64,000 bases of DNA from Anoxybacillus tepidamans PS2 (GTDB lineage Bacteria > Bacillota > Bacilli > Bacillales > Anoxybacillaceae), in NCBI RefSeq assembly GCF_000620165.1, contig NZ_JHVN01000001.1:186001-250000 (forward strand). The letters are read 5' to 3'. A model generated the notes under the pieces. That model saw nothing but the letters and a program-made list of their open reading frames with translations. It made no database searches and was not told where the DNA came from. Below, one piece after another: positions 29,641-38,326 of this stretch. Each line of letters starts with the position of its first letter. The stretch's first letter is position 1. The translations under genes were made by a program, and so were the position numbers.

Positions 29641-30476
29641 TCTTTTCCTCCTAACTGTTGTATCACAATTCGTCTCATGCGTTCCACATTTGGGAAAATT
29701 CCTGTCCATTTTTCAAACGCCAGCGCTCCTTGGTAAACGAACATTCCGACGCCGTTTTGTACGACCGCGCCTTTTTCTTTTGCTTCCCGCAACCATTTCG
29801 TTTCAAGCGGATTATAAATAATGTCGCTAACAATCGTATTCACTCTTAAATTCTCAAGAGAAAGCGGCGTCGCATCAACATTCGGATAAAGGCCGACAGA
29901 TGTTGTGTTAATGACGATCTCATACTCGGCTAAACGCTCCTCTGCCTCTTGAAGCGAGTAAGCTGCGGATGCAATCGAAACGGCGGATTGTTCAATTAAT
30001 TGCTCGGCATTGCTTTTCGTGCGATTGCAAACGTCGATCCGCGAGGCTTGAGCGCTTGCTAATGCAAAATAAATGCCTCTAGCCGCTCCCCCTGCCCCGA
30101 CGAGCAGCACACGTTTTCCTTTAATGTCCGTCTTTGTTTCCTCGCAAAGCGCTCGCACAAAGCCGGGACCATCTGTATTATAGCCGATTAAGCGGCCATT
30201 TTCATTGACAATCGTATTGACAGCTCCAATCTGTCTTGCCATGTTATCGATTTCATCCAACAGAGGAATAACGGCCGTTTTATGAGGGATCGTCACGTTT
30301 ACCCCCGCTATCCCGAGTGCCTTCAATCCTTTGATCGCATCACGCAAATGCTCTTTCTCTACATGAAAAGCGTAATAATGGCCGGCAATTCCGAGCTCTC
30401 GAAACGCATCGTTGTGCATGACTGGCGATAAAGAATGATGAACAGGACAACCAAGCACCCCGTAAATATTGGCCAT
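29634..30476 (-). CDS. aroE: Shikimate dehydrogenase
   Basis: A 280-residue NADP-dependent enzyme reducing 3-dehydroshikimate to shikimate in aromatic amino-acid synthesis. The substrate-binding SLSPVMHN (about 16-23) and catalytic lysine in NVTIPHKTAVIPLLDE are present; the Rossmann region is VLLVGAGGAARGIYFAL, and the C-terminal QLVYQ-type NGVGMFVYQGALAFEKWTG is intact. Located in the yqeG-to-yqeM cluster as in other bacilli. Confidence 0.96.
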   Translation of the reverse strand: MANIYGVLGCPVHHSLSPVMHNDAFRELGIAGHYYAFHVEKEHLRDAIKGLKALGIAGVNVTIPHKTAVIPLLDEIDNMARQIGAVNTIVNENGRLIGYNTDGPGFVRALCEETKTDIKGKRVLLVGAGGAARGIYFALASAQASRIDVCNRTKSNAEQLIEQSAVSIASAAYSLQEAEERLAEYEIVINTTSVGLYPNVDATPLSLENLRVNTIVSDIIYNPLETKWLREAKEKGAVVQNGVGMFVYQGALAFEKWTGIFPNVERMRRIVIQQLGGKEC

Positions 30477-30496
30477 TTTCCTCTCCCCCTTTGTCG

Positions 30497-31591
30497 TTAA
30501 ATAAGCGATTTTCTAATCACCACATTGACTCCTTTTGGCACATGTGCAACGATTTGCGCTCCCGGTTCATTGCACGTCACCCATCCAAGTCCTGAGAATA
30601 CAATATCCGTTTTCGGTTCTTTGATCGTAAATGAGTGAGCCACTAGCTCCGGAAACTGCTCTGCATAGCTTTTGCGCGGCGGCTGCAACAATTCGCCTCG
30701 TTGTTTTTCATAAAGTTCATCCGCTCTATCTAGTTTTGTCCGATGAATGGACAAGTCATTGGCAAAATAACAAACGAATGAACGACGTCCCCCTTTTATA
30801 TAATCAAATCGTGCTAAACCGCCGAAAAATAGCGTCTGTTGTTCATTTAATTGGTAGACTTTTGGACGGATCTCCCGCTTTGGCGTAATAAGTTTTAAAT
30901 CCTTTTTATCAATAAAATGCGCCATTTGATGATGATTAATAATTCCTGGAGTATCGTAAATAGCAGCACCGTCGTCAAGCGGAATTTCAATAAGATCAAG
31001 CGTTGTGCCCGGAAAATATGATGTCGTAATAACGCTTCCTTCTCCTGTTACTTCTTGAATAATCCGATTGATAAACGTCGATTTTCCGACATTCGTGCAG
31101 CCGACAACATAAACATCTTTTCCCGAACGGTACGTTTCAATCAATTCGATGACTTGCTTCATACCGATTCCCTTAGCAGCGCTGATTAAAGCAACGTCGA
31201 GCGGCTTGAGCCCTAATTCTTTTGCTGACTTTTTCATCCATTGAATTAGTTTTGGATATTTCACCGATTTTGGCAGCAAATCAACTTTATTGCCGACAAG
31301 CAAAATCGGATTGCCGCCAACAAAACGATGCAACCCTGGTAACCAGCTGCCGTTGAAGTCAAAAATATCGACAATCTTCACAACAAGCGCATCCGATTGA
31401 CCGATTCCGTGTAAAATTCTTAAAAAGTCGTCATCGTTTAATGATACGTCTTGAATATCATTGTAATGTTTTAAGCGAAAGCAGCGTTGGCAAATAATCT
31501 CTTCCTTTTCTAAAGCGCTAGGAGGAGCGTAGCCGATTTTATTCTCATCTTCTGTCTGAATATGCGCTCCACAGCCAATGCAACGAATCAT
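30497..31591 (-). CDS. yqeH: Ribosome biogenesis GTPase YqeH
   Basis: A 364-residue circularly permuted GTPase needed for 30S assembly. An N-terminal zinc finger (C4, C7, C34, C37 region: RCIGCGAHIQ... ICQRCF) precedes motifs in the permuted order: G4 NKVDLLPKS (about 106), G5 SAAKGIG, G1 GCTNVGKSTFIN (about 169), then G3 DTPG. The C-terminal domain binds RNA. Four bases after yqeG. Confidence 0.96.
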   Translation of the reverse strand: MIRCIGCGAHIQTEDENKIGYAPPSALEKEEIICQRCFRLKHYNDIQDVSLNDDDFLRILHGIGQSDALVVKIVDIFDFNGSWLPGLHRFVGGNPILLVGNKVDLLPKSVKYPKLIQWMKKSAKELGLKPLDVALISAAKGIGMKQVIELIETYRSGKDVYVVGCTNVGKSTFINRIIQEVTGEGSVITTSYFPGTTLDLIEIPLDDGAAIYDTPGIINHHQMAHFIDKKDLKLITPKREIRPKVYQLNEQQTLFFGGLARFDYIKGGRRSFVCYFANDLSIHRTKLDRADELYEKQRGELLQPPRKSYAEQFPELVAHSFTIKEPKTDIVFSGLGWVTCNEPGAQIVAHVPKGVNVVIRKSLI

Positions 31592-31595
31592 TACA

Positions 31596-32111
31596 TCATT
31601 CCTCCCAATACACCATTCCTTTTCGTTTCATCATATGCAAAAGTTTCCGTTCAATTTTTCGGTTGAACCTCGTCCAAAACCCATCTGTTTGCGCGACAGG
31701 GACGACTAAAATCGTATGAAAGCCCCCGCGATTGCCTCCCAATACATCCGTCAGCAGCTGATCACCAATCACAACAACCTCTTCTTTTTTTAAGTTCATT
31801 TCTTTTAACGCCTGCAAAAATGCTCGCGTCATCGGCTTTTTCGCAGCATAAATGAACGGGATTTCCAGAGGCTCAGCAAACGATTTCACTCGTTGTTCGT
31901 TATTATTCGATACGATGACAATTTGAATGCCGCTCTGTTTCATTTTTTCAAACCATTGTACAAGCCTCGGTGGCGCTGATGGCCGATCCCACTCTACAAG
32001 CGTGTTGTCCAAGTCGGTAATAATTCCTTTAATCCCTTTATTTTTTAATTGGTCAGGCGTAATTTCCAAAACGCTTTTTGCGTATTCATTCGGCAAAAAA
32101 TAACGAAGCAC
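31596..32111 (-). CDS. yqeG: HAD-superfamily phosphatase YqeG
   Basis: A 171-residue HAD IIIA phosphatase. Motif I is DLDNTLVEWD (about 32-41), motif II is VIVSNNNE, and motif III is KPMTRAFLQAL with VVIGDQLLTDVLGGNRGG. The substrate is unknown in B. subtilis; related plant and cyanobacterial proteins dephosphorylate phosphatidylglycerophosphate, so a lipid substrate is possible. First gene of the yqeG-yqeH unit. Confidence 0.92.
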   Translation of the reverse strand: MLRYFLPNEYAKSVLEITPDQLKNKGIKGIITDLDNTLVEWDRPSAPPRLVQWFEKMKQSGIQIVIVSNNNEQRVKSFAEPLEIPFIYAAKKPMTRAFLQALKEMNLKKEEVVVIGDQLLTDVLGGNRGGFHTILVVPVAQTDGFWTRFNRKIERKLLHMMKRKGMVYWEE

Positions 32112-32244
32112 TTGTTTCCCCTACCTTTCGTTTCTCTTCAAGCCTTCCCCATCATACATAATTTTTGATACAGTTTCAAAACAAACTTTTACAAATATAT
32201 ACATAATCAAAAAACTTTTCGACAAAATTCTGCTTTTATTTTTC

Positions 32245-32344
32245 TGTGGATAACATTACTCACATCGTTCACAAGCATTTCATCTCATTCCCAGATGATT
32301 ATAAACACCTTTTCCACACATTATCCACCATCTCTTGTGGATAA
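32245..32344. promoter_or_regulatory. DnaA-box cluster upstream of sda
   Basis: Two perfect TGTGGATAA sites (32245-32253, 32336-32344; TTATCCACA on the other strand) and two one-mismatch sites, TTTTCCACA (32310-32318) and TTATCCACC (32321-32329). In B. subtilis DnaA activates sda through boxes at this place, so replication stress raises Sda. The rest of the 32112-32453 gap is AT-rich with the sda promoter. Confidence 0.82.
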
Positions 32345-32352
32345 CAGAACGA

Positions 32353-32381
32353 TTGTTCTCCACTCATAATCATGATAAAGT
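32353..32381 (+). promoter_or_regulatory. Probable sigmaA promoter of sda
   Basis: TTGTTC (32353-32358), a 17-base spacer, TAAAGT (32376-32381), just downstream of the DnaA boxes and about 70 bp ahead of the start codon. Confidence 0.6.
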
Positions 32382-32453
32382 AAAGAAAAGATAACTTACC
32401 ATTATATGTATTGGTTGTAACTTTTATTCCATCGTTAAAGGAGGTTTCTCGCC

Positions 32454-32594
32454 ATGAAACATTTATCGGACGATTTGCTCATTGAATCGTACTTTAAAGC
32501 CAGAGAGCTAAAGCTAAGTCCCGAATTTATTGAATTGATTGAAAGAGAAATTCTCCGGCGTTCACTAGGGCATAAAATTAAATTATCGTTATAA
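32454..32594 (+). CDS. sda: Sporulation inhibitor Sda
   Basis: A 46-residue antiparallel-hairpin protein that blocks histidine kinase KinA autophosphorylation and so holds back sporulation when DNA replication is impaired. The sequence keeps the family pattern: [29 protein letters not shown]. Start follows AAAGGAGGTTTCTCGCC. The neighbour yqeG and the DnaA boxes match B. subtilis. Confidence 0.95.
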   Translation: MKHLSDDLLIESYFKARELKLSPEFIELIEREILRRSLGHKIKLSL

Positions 32595-32595
32595 C

Positions 32596-32621
32596 GGAGC
32601 CATTGCGCTCTTTTTTTATTT
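32596..32621 (+). terminator. Weak terminator of sda
   Basis: GGAGC and GCGCTC form a short stem followed by TTTTTTTAT, between the converging sda and psd genes. Confidence 0.55.
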
Positions 32622-33395
32622 CCAATAACCGATTCGCTCGCCCACTTTGATCGCCATCGGCACCGTCATTTTTTCATCGAGTTCTACACTATCCTTCTCA
32701 AACAATAATACAACGGTTGAACCGAATGAAAAATATGCCATTTCCTCCCCCTTTATAAGGTGTTCGTTCGGATGGGTAAGTTCAATGCTGTTCACAAACA
32801 TCGCTCCTACTTTGACAATGGCGACGTGCTTCCCATTTGAAACCACCTCTGTAATCATGCGGTAGTTTTTCGATAGCGGCTGTTTACCGTATTTCAATCC
32901 GAGACGATTAACGGGATACGATCTTTTTCCAAGCGACCATTGACGAGTGATCACTCCAGATATTGGGCTATGGATTCGATGATAATGGCTTGGACTTAAA
33001 TACAAAATAATAAATAATCCGTTTAAGTACTTTTCAGCAATTGATGCGCTTCCGAGCATTTCGGAAATCGAATACCGTTTTCCCTTCACAATGATTTCCT
33101 TTTGGTCGCTGATGATCCCGACATCCTCAATCACCGCATCGACGGGGCTGATGATGCTGTCAGGAGATTCATCAATCGGCCGCGCATCAGCTTTCAATTT
33201 GCGGATAAACAATTGCTGCAACGTCTTATAATGATGCAAATTTTTTTCCATCTCTTCTTGGTTAATTTGATACACTTTTGCATAAGATGGAATGAGCCAA
33301 GCGCTCAATCGCGATTTTGTAAAAAAAGCAATAAATTTTGACGAAATGGCATGATTGGTTAATTCAATCATGATTCGGTATAACCATTTTAACAA
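32616..33395 (-). CDS. psd: Phosphatidylserine decarboxylase proenzyme
   Basis: A 259-residue membrane-associated enzyme converting phosphatidylserine to phosphatidylethanolamine. The self-cleavage site that yields the pyruvoyl group is FGST near residue 225 (YFSFGSTVVLLFE). YLSPSHYHRIHSPISG is the second family block. A TTG start at 33395 follows GGAGGGAATATGC; an upstream TTG overlaps that ribosome site. Divergent from pssA, which supplies its substrate; in B. subtilis the two are in one operon. Confidence 0.92.
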   Translation of the reverse strand: MLKWLYRIMIELTNHAISSKFIAFFTKSRLSAWLIPSYAKVYQINQEEMEKNLHHYKTLQQLFIRKLKADARPIDESPDSIISPVDAVIEDVGIISDQKEIIVKGKRYSISEMLGSASIAEKYLNGLFIILYLSPSHYHRIHSPISGVITRQWSLGKRSYPVNRLGLKYGKQPLSKNYRMITEVVSNGKHVAIVKVGAMFVNSIELTHPNEHLIKGEEMAYFSFGSTVVLLFEKDSVELDEKMTVPMAIKVGERIGYWK

Positions 33396-33518
33396 GCATA
33401 TTCCCTCCAATTTTGAACAGAATCATCGTTTTACTACTTCCCATATTATAAATAAAATGAGTATAATGAAAGTATATATTTGCCGTTTCGTTCCATAGTT
33501 AAAAAGGAGTGAGGAGAA

Positions 33519-34058
33519 ATGTTTTTATCCGATTATCTAGACCATACAATAAAAAAGCTAAAAGCCAACACCGCTAATATATTGACGTTAACTAACCTCT
33601 CTTTAGGCGGTTTGTCTGTCATATTTACGATGAAAGGGCAGTTAAATGCCAGCTTGCTTTTGATTTTTTTAGCAGCACTCGCTGATCGGTTCGATGGAAC
33701 GGTTGCGCGGAAGCTTAATATCGAATCTGAACTCGGAAAACAATTGGACTCAATGAGTGATATTATATCATTTGGAGTGGCACCTGCACTATTGATTTAT
33801 CAAAGTTTATTGCATGATTTTGGCGTACCGGGTGCATTTTTCACGATTTTATATATCGGCTGTGGTGCGTTTCGCTTAGCACGTTTTAACATTACCGAAA
33901 ACAACGGTTATTTTTCCGGCTTGCCAATTACAGCGGCGGGTGTGCTCCTTACATTGAGCTATTTGACAATTCATTACTTTCCGCCACAATTTTTCATTTT
34001 TCTAATTATGATTTTATCCTTCTTAATGGTCGGAACATTCAAGTTGAAGAAAGTATGA
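33519..34058 (+). CDS. pssA: CDP-diacylglycerol-serine O-phosphatidyltransferase
   Basis: A 179-residue membrane enzyme making phosphatidylserine from CDP-diacylglycerol and serine. The CDP-alcohol phosphatidyltransferase motif D-G-x2-A-R-x8-G-x3-D is seen as DRFDGTVARKLNIESELGKQLD (split here across residues 62-83). Several membrane spans follow. The start follows AAAAAGGAGTGAGGAG. Confidence 0.92.
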   Translation: MFLSDYLDHTIKKLKANTANILTLTNLSLGGLSVIFTMKGQLNASLLLIFLAALADRFDGTVARKLNIESELGKQLDSMSDIISFGVAPALLIYQSLLHDFGVPGAFFTILYIGCGAFRLARFNITENNGYFSGLPITAAGVLLTLSYLTIHYFPPQFFIFLIMILSFLMVGTFKLKKV

Positions 34059-34072
34059 AAATAATGGAAGTC

Positions 34073-34106
34073 AAAAAAGCTGTCCTACATCAATGGGCAG
34101 CTTTTC
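34073..34106 (+). terminator. Terminator of pssA
   Basis: AAAAGCTGTCC pairs with GGGCAGCTTTT, one internal mismatch, then T-rich sequence. Confidence 0.8.
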
Positions 34107-34257
34107 TATTTATTGTGTATAAATTTAAAGTTTCGTACCAAATTCCCTTTTCAACCTATTGTATTAATTATATGATAAATTTAAGCGTGAAATCATGTTT
34201 TCACAAAAAACGAAGCAATCGTCTTTGCATGTTGAACGAGTAATGGGGGGATTTACT

Positions 34258-35049
34258 TTGGACAGAACATCAATCATCGGTATTATTCTTGGAATTATTG
34301 CTGTAGGGGTCGGAATGTATTTTAAAGGAGTAAGCCCTAGCGTATTAATCAACCCTGCCGCATTTTTAATTATTATAGTGGGGACAGCTGCTTCGGTTAC
34401 GATCGCTTTCCCAACGCGCGACATTAAGCGGCTTCCTAAGTTGTTTGCTGTTATTTTTAAAGAACAGAAAATTCCGACAGTAGAAGAACTTATTCCTCTC
34501 TTTGTGGAATGGGCAAACATTGCTCGCCGCGAAGGATTATTGGCGTTAGAGGCAAAAGTTGCGGAGATCGAGGACCCGTTTTTACGTAACGGATTGAGCT
34601 TAGCGATTGACGGACAAACGCAAGACTTTATTCGCGATGTGATGTCTGAAGAAATTTCGGCAATGGAGGAACGCCATCAAGCGAATGCCGCTATTTTTAC
34701 ACAAGCTGGAACATACGCTCCAACTCTAGGAGTGCTTGGAGCCGTTGTCGGATTAATTGCTGCTTTAGGAAATATGGATAACGTATCAGAATTAGGGCAT
34801 GCAATTAGTGCAGCGTTCGTGGCGACATTAATGGGGATTTTCACCGGATACGTTTTATGGCATCCATTTGCTAATAAATTAAAGCGAAAATCGAAGGAAG
34901 AAGTCAAAGTAAGACAATTGATGATCGAAGGGGTTTTATCAATTTTAGAAGGACAAGCCCCTCGCGCCATTGAGCAAAAATTATCATCGTATCTCCCAGA
35001 GAATGAACGAAAAAAATTAATGGAACAGGGAGAGGCAACAAATGGGTAA
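34258..35049 (+). CDS. motA: Flagellar motor stator protein MotA
   Basis: A 263-residue stator subunit with four membrane helices. The TTG start at 34258 gives MDRTSIIGIILGIIAVGVGM, matching B. subtilis MotA, and follows a GGGGGGA ribosome site. The cytoplasmic loop (EWANIARREGLLALEAKVAE) contacts the rotor; TQAGTYAPTLGVLGAVVGLIAAL is the conserved third/fourth-helix motif. It pairs with MotB to form a proton channel. Overlaps motB by eight bases. No other flagellar genes are in view. Confidence 0.95.
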   Translation: MDRTSIIGIILGIIAVGVGMYFKGVSPSVLINPAAFLIIIVGTAASVTIAFPTRDIKRLPKLFAVIFKEQKIPTVEELIPLFVEWANIARREGLLALEAKVAEIEDPFLRNGLSLAIDGQTQDFIRDVMSEEISAMEERHQANAAIFTQAGTYAPTLGVLGAVVGLIAALGNMDNVSELGHAISAAFVATLMGIFTGYVLWHPFANKLKRKSKEEVKVRQLMIEGVLSILEGQAPRAIEQKLSSYLPENERKKLMEQGEATNG

Positions 35050-35797
35050 AAAAAAGAAGCAGCACCACGAAGATCATATTGATGAGACATGGCTTATTCC
35101 ATACGCCGATCTTTTGACACTACTTCTCGCTTTATTTATCGTCCTGTTTGCGAGCAGCCAAATCGATCAAAAAAAGTTTCAGGAGATCGCCCGATCTTTT
35201 AGTAGCGCTTTATCAGGAGGAGCAGGAGTGCTTGATTTTCCAAGCCCTGTTGAGCAGAACAACCCAAAAACATCGATTCCTAACAAAGAACGATTAACTA
35301 AAAAGCAGCAGGAAGCAGCGATTGAACAAAAAGAATTGCGAGAAATTCAAGCAAAAATTAATCAATATATCGAAAAACAACATTTGCAAGGCGAGTTAAA
35401 AACAACGCTCACAGAGGAAGGCTTATTAATAACGATTTTAAATGATATTTTATTTGATTCGGGAAGCGCTGATGTAAGACCGCAAGATAAGCAAATTGCC
35501 AAGGAGATTTCTCGCTTGCTTGTAATGAACCCGCCGCGCAGCATTATTATTAGCGGTCACACTGATAACGTTCCAATTCATAACTCAAAGTTTGCATCAA
35601 ACTGGGAATTAAGTGTGATGCGGGCGGTTAACTTTATGAAGGTGTTGTTAGAAAACAAGCAGCTTGATCCGCGCTGGTTTAGCGCTAAAGGATATGGAGA
35701 ATTTAAACCAGTAGCGTCTAACGCCACTCCAGAGGGACGGCTGAAAAACCGTCGCGTTGAAATCCTGATCACGCCAAATACAGCAACAACAAAGTAA
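35042..35797 (+). CDS. motB: Flagellar motor stator protein MotB
   Basis: A 251-residue stator subunit with a single membrane helix holding the proton-accepting aspartate (D23 in IPYADLLTLLLALF), a plug/linker region, and a periplasmic OmpA-like peptidoglycan-binding domain (ISGHTDNVPIHNSKFASNWELS, and NRRVEILITPN at the end). The helix resembles proton-type MotB rather than sodium-type MotS; this is inference from similarity. Confidence 0.95.
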   Translation: MGKKKKQHHEDHIDETWLIPYADLLTLLLALFIVLFASSQIDQKKFQEIARSFSSALSGGAGVLDFPSPVEQNNPKTSIPNKERLTKKQQEAAIEQKELREIQAKINQYIEKQHLQGELKTTLTEEGLLITILNDILFDSGSADVRPQDKQIAKEISRLLVMNPPRSIIISGHTDNVPIHNSKFASNWELSVMRAVNFMKVLLENKQLDPRWFSAKGYGEFKPVASNATPEGRLKNRRVEILITPNTATTK

Positions 35798-35828
35798 AAA
35801 GGCTGACCATAGTCAGCCTTTTTACTTT
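35796..35828 (+). terminator. Terminator of motAB
   Basis: AAAAAGGCTGAC and GTCAGCCTTTTT form a perfect stem around CATA, immediately after the motB stop. Confidence 0.92.
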
Positions 35829-35969
35829 GTCAAAGCTTATATCGTTTTGAATGAGTAACATACCCCTTGCCTGTCTATGAACAACGCCATTTCTTATGAA
35901 AATAAGAGGGCGTTGCATTCTCATAAACCGCATACAACAAGATATAAGTGTTTATTTCACGCTGTATTA

Positions 35970-36995
35970 CTAAATCTTAAATGAAAATTTAATCACACCC
36001 GCTTTTACCATTGCCTCGATAATGATGACAAGCGCAGGGCCAATGAACAGACCAATAAAACCTAGCAATCGGAAGCCTAAGTACACGCTTACTAAAGCCG
36101 CCAATGGACTAATGCCTAGATTAGAAGAGAAAATCTTCGGTTCGATGATTCGACGGACTACCGTAATAACAGCGAATAAAACAATAAGGCCAATTCCTGT
36201 TCCTTCATGACCGTTGGCAATATTAAAAATTCCCCAAGGCACAAGCACAGAGCCCGTTCCTAAAATCGGCAAAATATCCACAATTACAATTAATAGTGAA
36301 AAAAGAATCGGATAATCGACTTTCAATATTAATAATCCGCCCAAAGCAAGAAGAAAAGTAATAGCGCTCAATAAAAACTGCGCCTTAATAAAGCCGACTC
36401 CCGCCCGGCTTAGCTGTGTAGTGACAATCGTTAAACGCTGCTTCGTTCGCTCCGATAGATGGTTTTCGATTCGATCTTTCAAATTCGGCCAATCTAAGCT
36501 AATCAGAAACAACGCCACCAAATAGACAAGAAAATGGATAATAAACTCTGGAATCATCGTCACGTAGCGAATCATTGATTGAGTGACGTTAGTAGCAAAG
36601 GAGAGAAGCAAATTCTTTACCGTTTCCACACTATTCTCGAGCGAAACAATGACCTGCTTTGGAATTGAGCTAGAATAAGATTGCCATTTTTGAATTAATT
36701 GGTTCACAACTGTCGTCACTTCCGACAGAAGAAACGGGAGCTTTTCGGAAAACATCATTGTTTGTTGAACAAGAATGGCCACAATGAAATAGGCAAAAAA
36801 ACCAATCGCTAACACAAACAGCGAAAAAACCGCCGTCACTGCGTGAATACGTTTCAAACGGCCGCCTTTTTGCAATTTTTTAACCGCTGGCTCCAGCAAA
36901 AATGCGGTAACAAACGCAAAAATAAGAGGCAAACTGTAAGGAACTAGATAAAAAACAGCTGCCACAAGCAAACCAAGAACAATCCACTTTTTCAT
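35970..36995 (-). CDS. AI-2E transporter-family protein, YtvI-like
   Basis: A 341-residue membrane protein of the AI-2E/PerM/YtvI family with about seven or eight membrane spans. The family C-terminal block is VVRRIIEPKIFSSNLGISPLAALVSVYLGFRLLG. The closest named relative by feel is the sporulation membrane protein YtvI, but the family has many members of unknown substrate. A second, different member (yrrI) is at 60363. Not obviously in an operon. Confidence 0.8.
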   Translation of the reverse strand: MKKWIVLGLLVAAVFYLVPYSLPLIFAFVTAFLLEPAVKKLQKGGRLKRIHAVTAVFSLFVLAIGFFAYFIVAILVQQTMMFSEKLPFLLSEVTTVVNQLIQKWQSYSSSIPKQVIVSLENSVETVKNLLLSFATNVTQSMIRYVTMIPEFIIHFLVYLVALFLISLDWPNLKDRIENHLSERTKQRLTIVTTQLSRAGVGFIKAQFLLSAITFLLALGGLLILKVDYPILFSLLIVIVDILPILGTGSVLVPWGIFNIANGHEGTGIGLIVLFAVITVVRRIIEPKIFSSNLGISPLAALVSVYLGFRLLGFIGLFIGPALVIIIEAMVKAGVIKFSFKI

Positions 36996-37510
36996 CTCGT
37001 CTCATTCATCCCATTTCTTTTTAATTTCAGTGCTATATAAAGCTTTGTTCACTCCACCATATTGCGATTAATCTTCACAAAGGTGGACAATCGAACCAAA
37101 AATACCGAAATCTATATTGGAACTTATAGATATAAAATAAATATAACAATTGAACCTCTAATCACTAGACAATAAAACTTCTATACTGTCATTTTCAACG
37201 AAGTACGAATTAGCAGATGCCCCATAATTTCTATCGTTAAATTGCAATTTCATTATAGGCTCACCGCTTTATCCTAGCTGTTAAGGCTGTTTTCACGCTA
37301 CAGATAAACAACCTTAAATATTGCAGGAGAACGGGAGACAGCTGGCGAAGCTCATTTGCACAGCTACACCATGATATATTTGTTCAATATCATTGTAACA
37401 TAAAGAACGGACTTACGAGAAGGTTTTAGCTTTTCGCAAGTCCGAAGGCAAATCTTTTTATCGATAAACAATCATATAACCGCCAAAAACGAGTGCTACT
37501 GTCAACCCTT
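36996..37510. other. AT-rich gap with a 31-codon frame
   Basis: This 515-bp gap between the YtvI-like gene and uppP has no recognised gene. A minus-strand frame at 37158-37253 (start MKLQFNDRNYGASANSYF) follows a weak GGTGAG site and has protein-like composition; it may be a small gene or the N-terminus of a decayed one. GGACTT...CGA and TCG...AAGTCC (about 37409-37443) form a stem that may be the uppP terminator. The rest shows nothing. Confidence 0.4.
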
Positions 37511-38290
37511 TCAAAATATCCCTGTCATTTGCAGCGTCAATACGAGCAGCCCAAGGATCCATACATATACAGCGAATGCTTTCAACGAATGTTTTTGTAA
37601 ATAACGGATCATCCAACGAACGGCGATATAGCCGAATAAAGCGGATGAAATCGCTCCGATCGCTAAAGCACTTGCAGAAATGTTTTCTGCTTTCCCCTCG
37701 AATAAATCAAACGACTGCAGGACAATCCCGCCGGCGATCGCTGGTATCGATAGTAGGAAGGAAAAATAAGCAGCGGTTTCGCGATCTAACTTGCGAATGA
37801 GACCGCCGACAATGGTTAAACCAGAACGGGAAATGGCCGGAAAAATCGCAGCAGCTTGAAACGTGCCGATTACAAATGCATCAGTATATGTAATATCCTC
37901 CATTCGCTTATAACCATTTTTAATTCCGTCCGCTCCCCAAAGGAAAAGGCCGGTAATCAAAAATTCCCAACCGATTGTGATCCCTGTTTTTGAAATGTTT
38001 TCGAAGTAATCTTTAAATAATAGTCCGACAACGACAGCTGGTATCGTGCCGACCACGAGTAAAAATGTGAGTTTGCTTAATGGTTTTCGAACCATATAAA
38101 ATAATTCCTCTTTATAAAAAACAAATACGGCAAGCAATGTTCCGATGTGCAGCATTGTATCAAGAAATAATCCTGCTTCATCTAGCCCGAATAAATGCCT
38201 TCCTAAATACAAATGGCCGGTACTGCTAATCGGCAAAAATTCAGTCAATCCTTGAATCAGCCCTAAAATAAACGCTTCTATTTTTGTCAT
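37511..38290 (-). CDS. uppP: Undecaprenyl-diphosphatase UppP (BacA type)
   Basis: A 259-residue membrane enzyme recycling undecaprenyl diphosphate to the monophosphate carrier for peptidoglycan and teichoic acid synthesis; overexpression gives bacitracin resistance. Both family signatures are present: GLIQGLTEFLPISSTGHLYL (about 10-29) with the catalytic glutamate and serine, and FPAISRSGLTIVGGL (about 170-184). Confidence 0.94.
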   Translation of the reverse strand: MTKIEAFILGLIQGLTEFLPISSTGHLYLGRHLFGLDEAGLFLDTMLHIGTLLAVFVFYKEELFYMVRKPLSKLTFLLVVGTIPAVVVGLLFKDYFENISKTGITIGWEFLITGLFLWGADGIKNGYKRMEDITYTDAFVIGTFQAAAIFPAISRSGLTIVGGLIRKLDRETAAYFSFLLSIPAIAGGIVLQSFDLFEGKAENISASALAIGAISSALFGYIAVRWMIRYLQKHSLKAFAVYVWILGLLVLTLQMTGIF

Positions 38291-38326
38291 GTTCCTCCTC
38301 CTTCTTCTCCCCCATTGAATGGATCT

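Noticed and set aside
35880-35918. CAACGCC/GGCGTTG stem downstream of motB
   Set aside because: No T tract on either strand and no gene that needs it; too weak to call.
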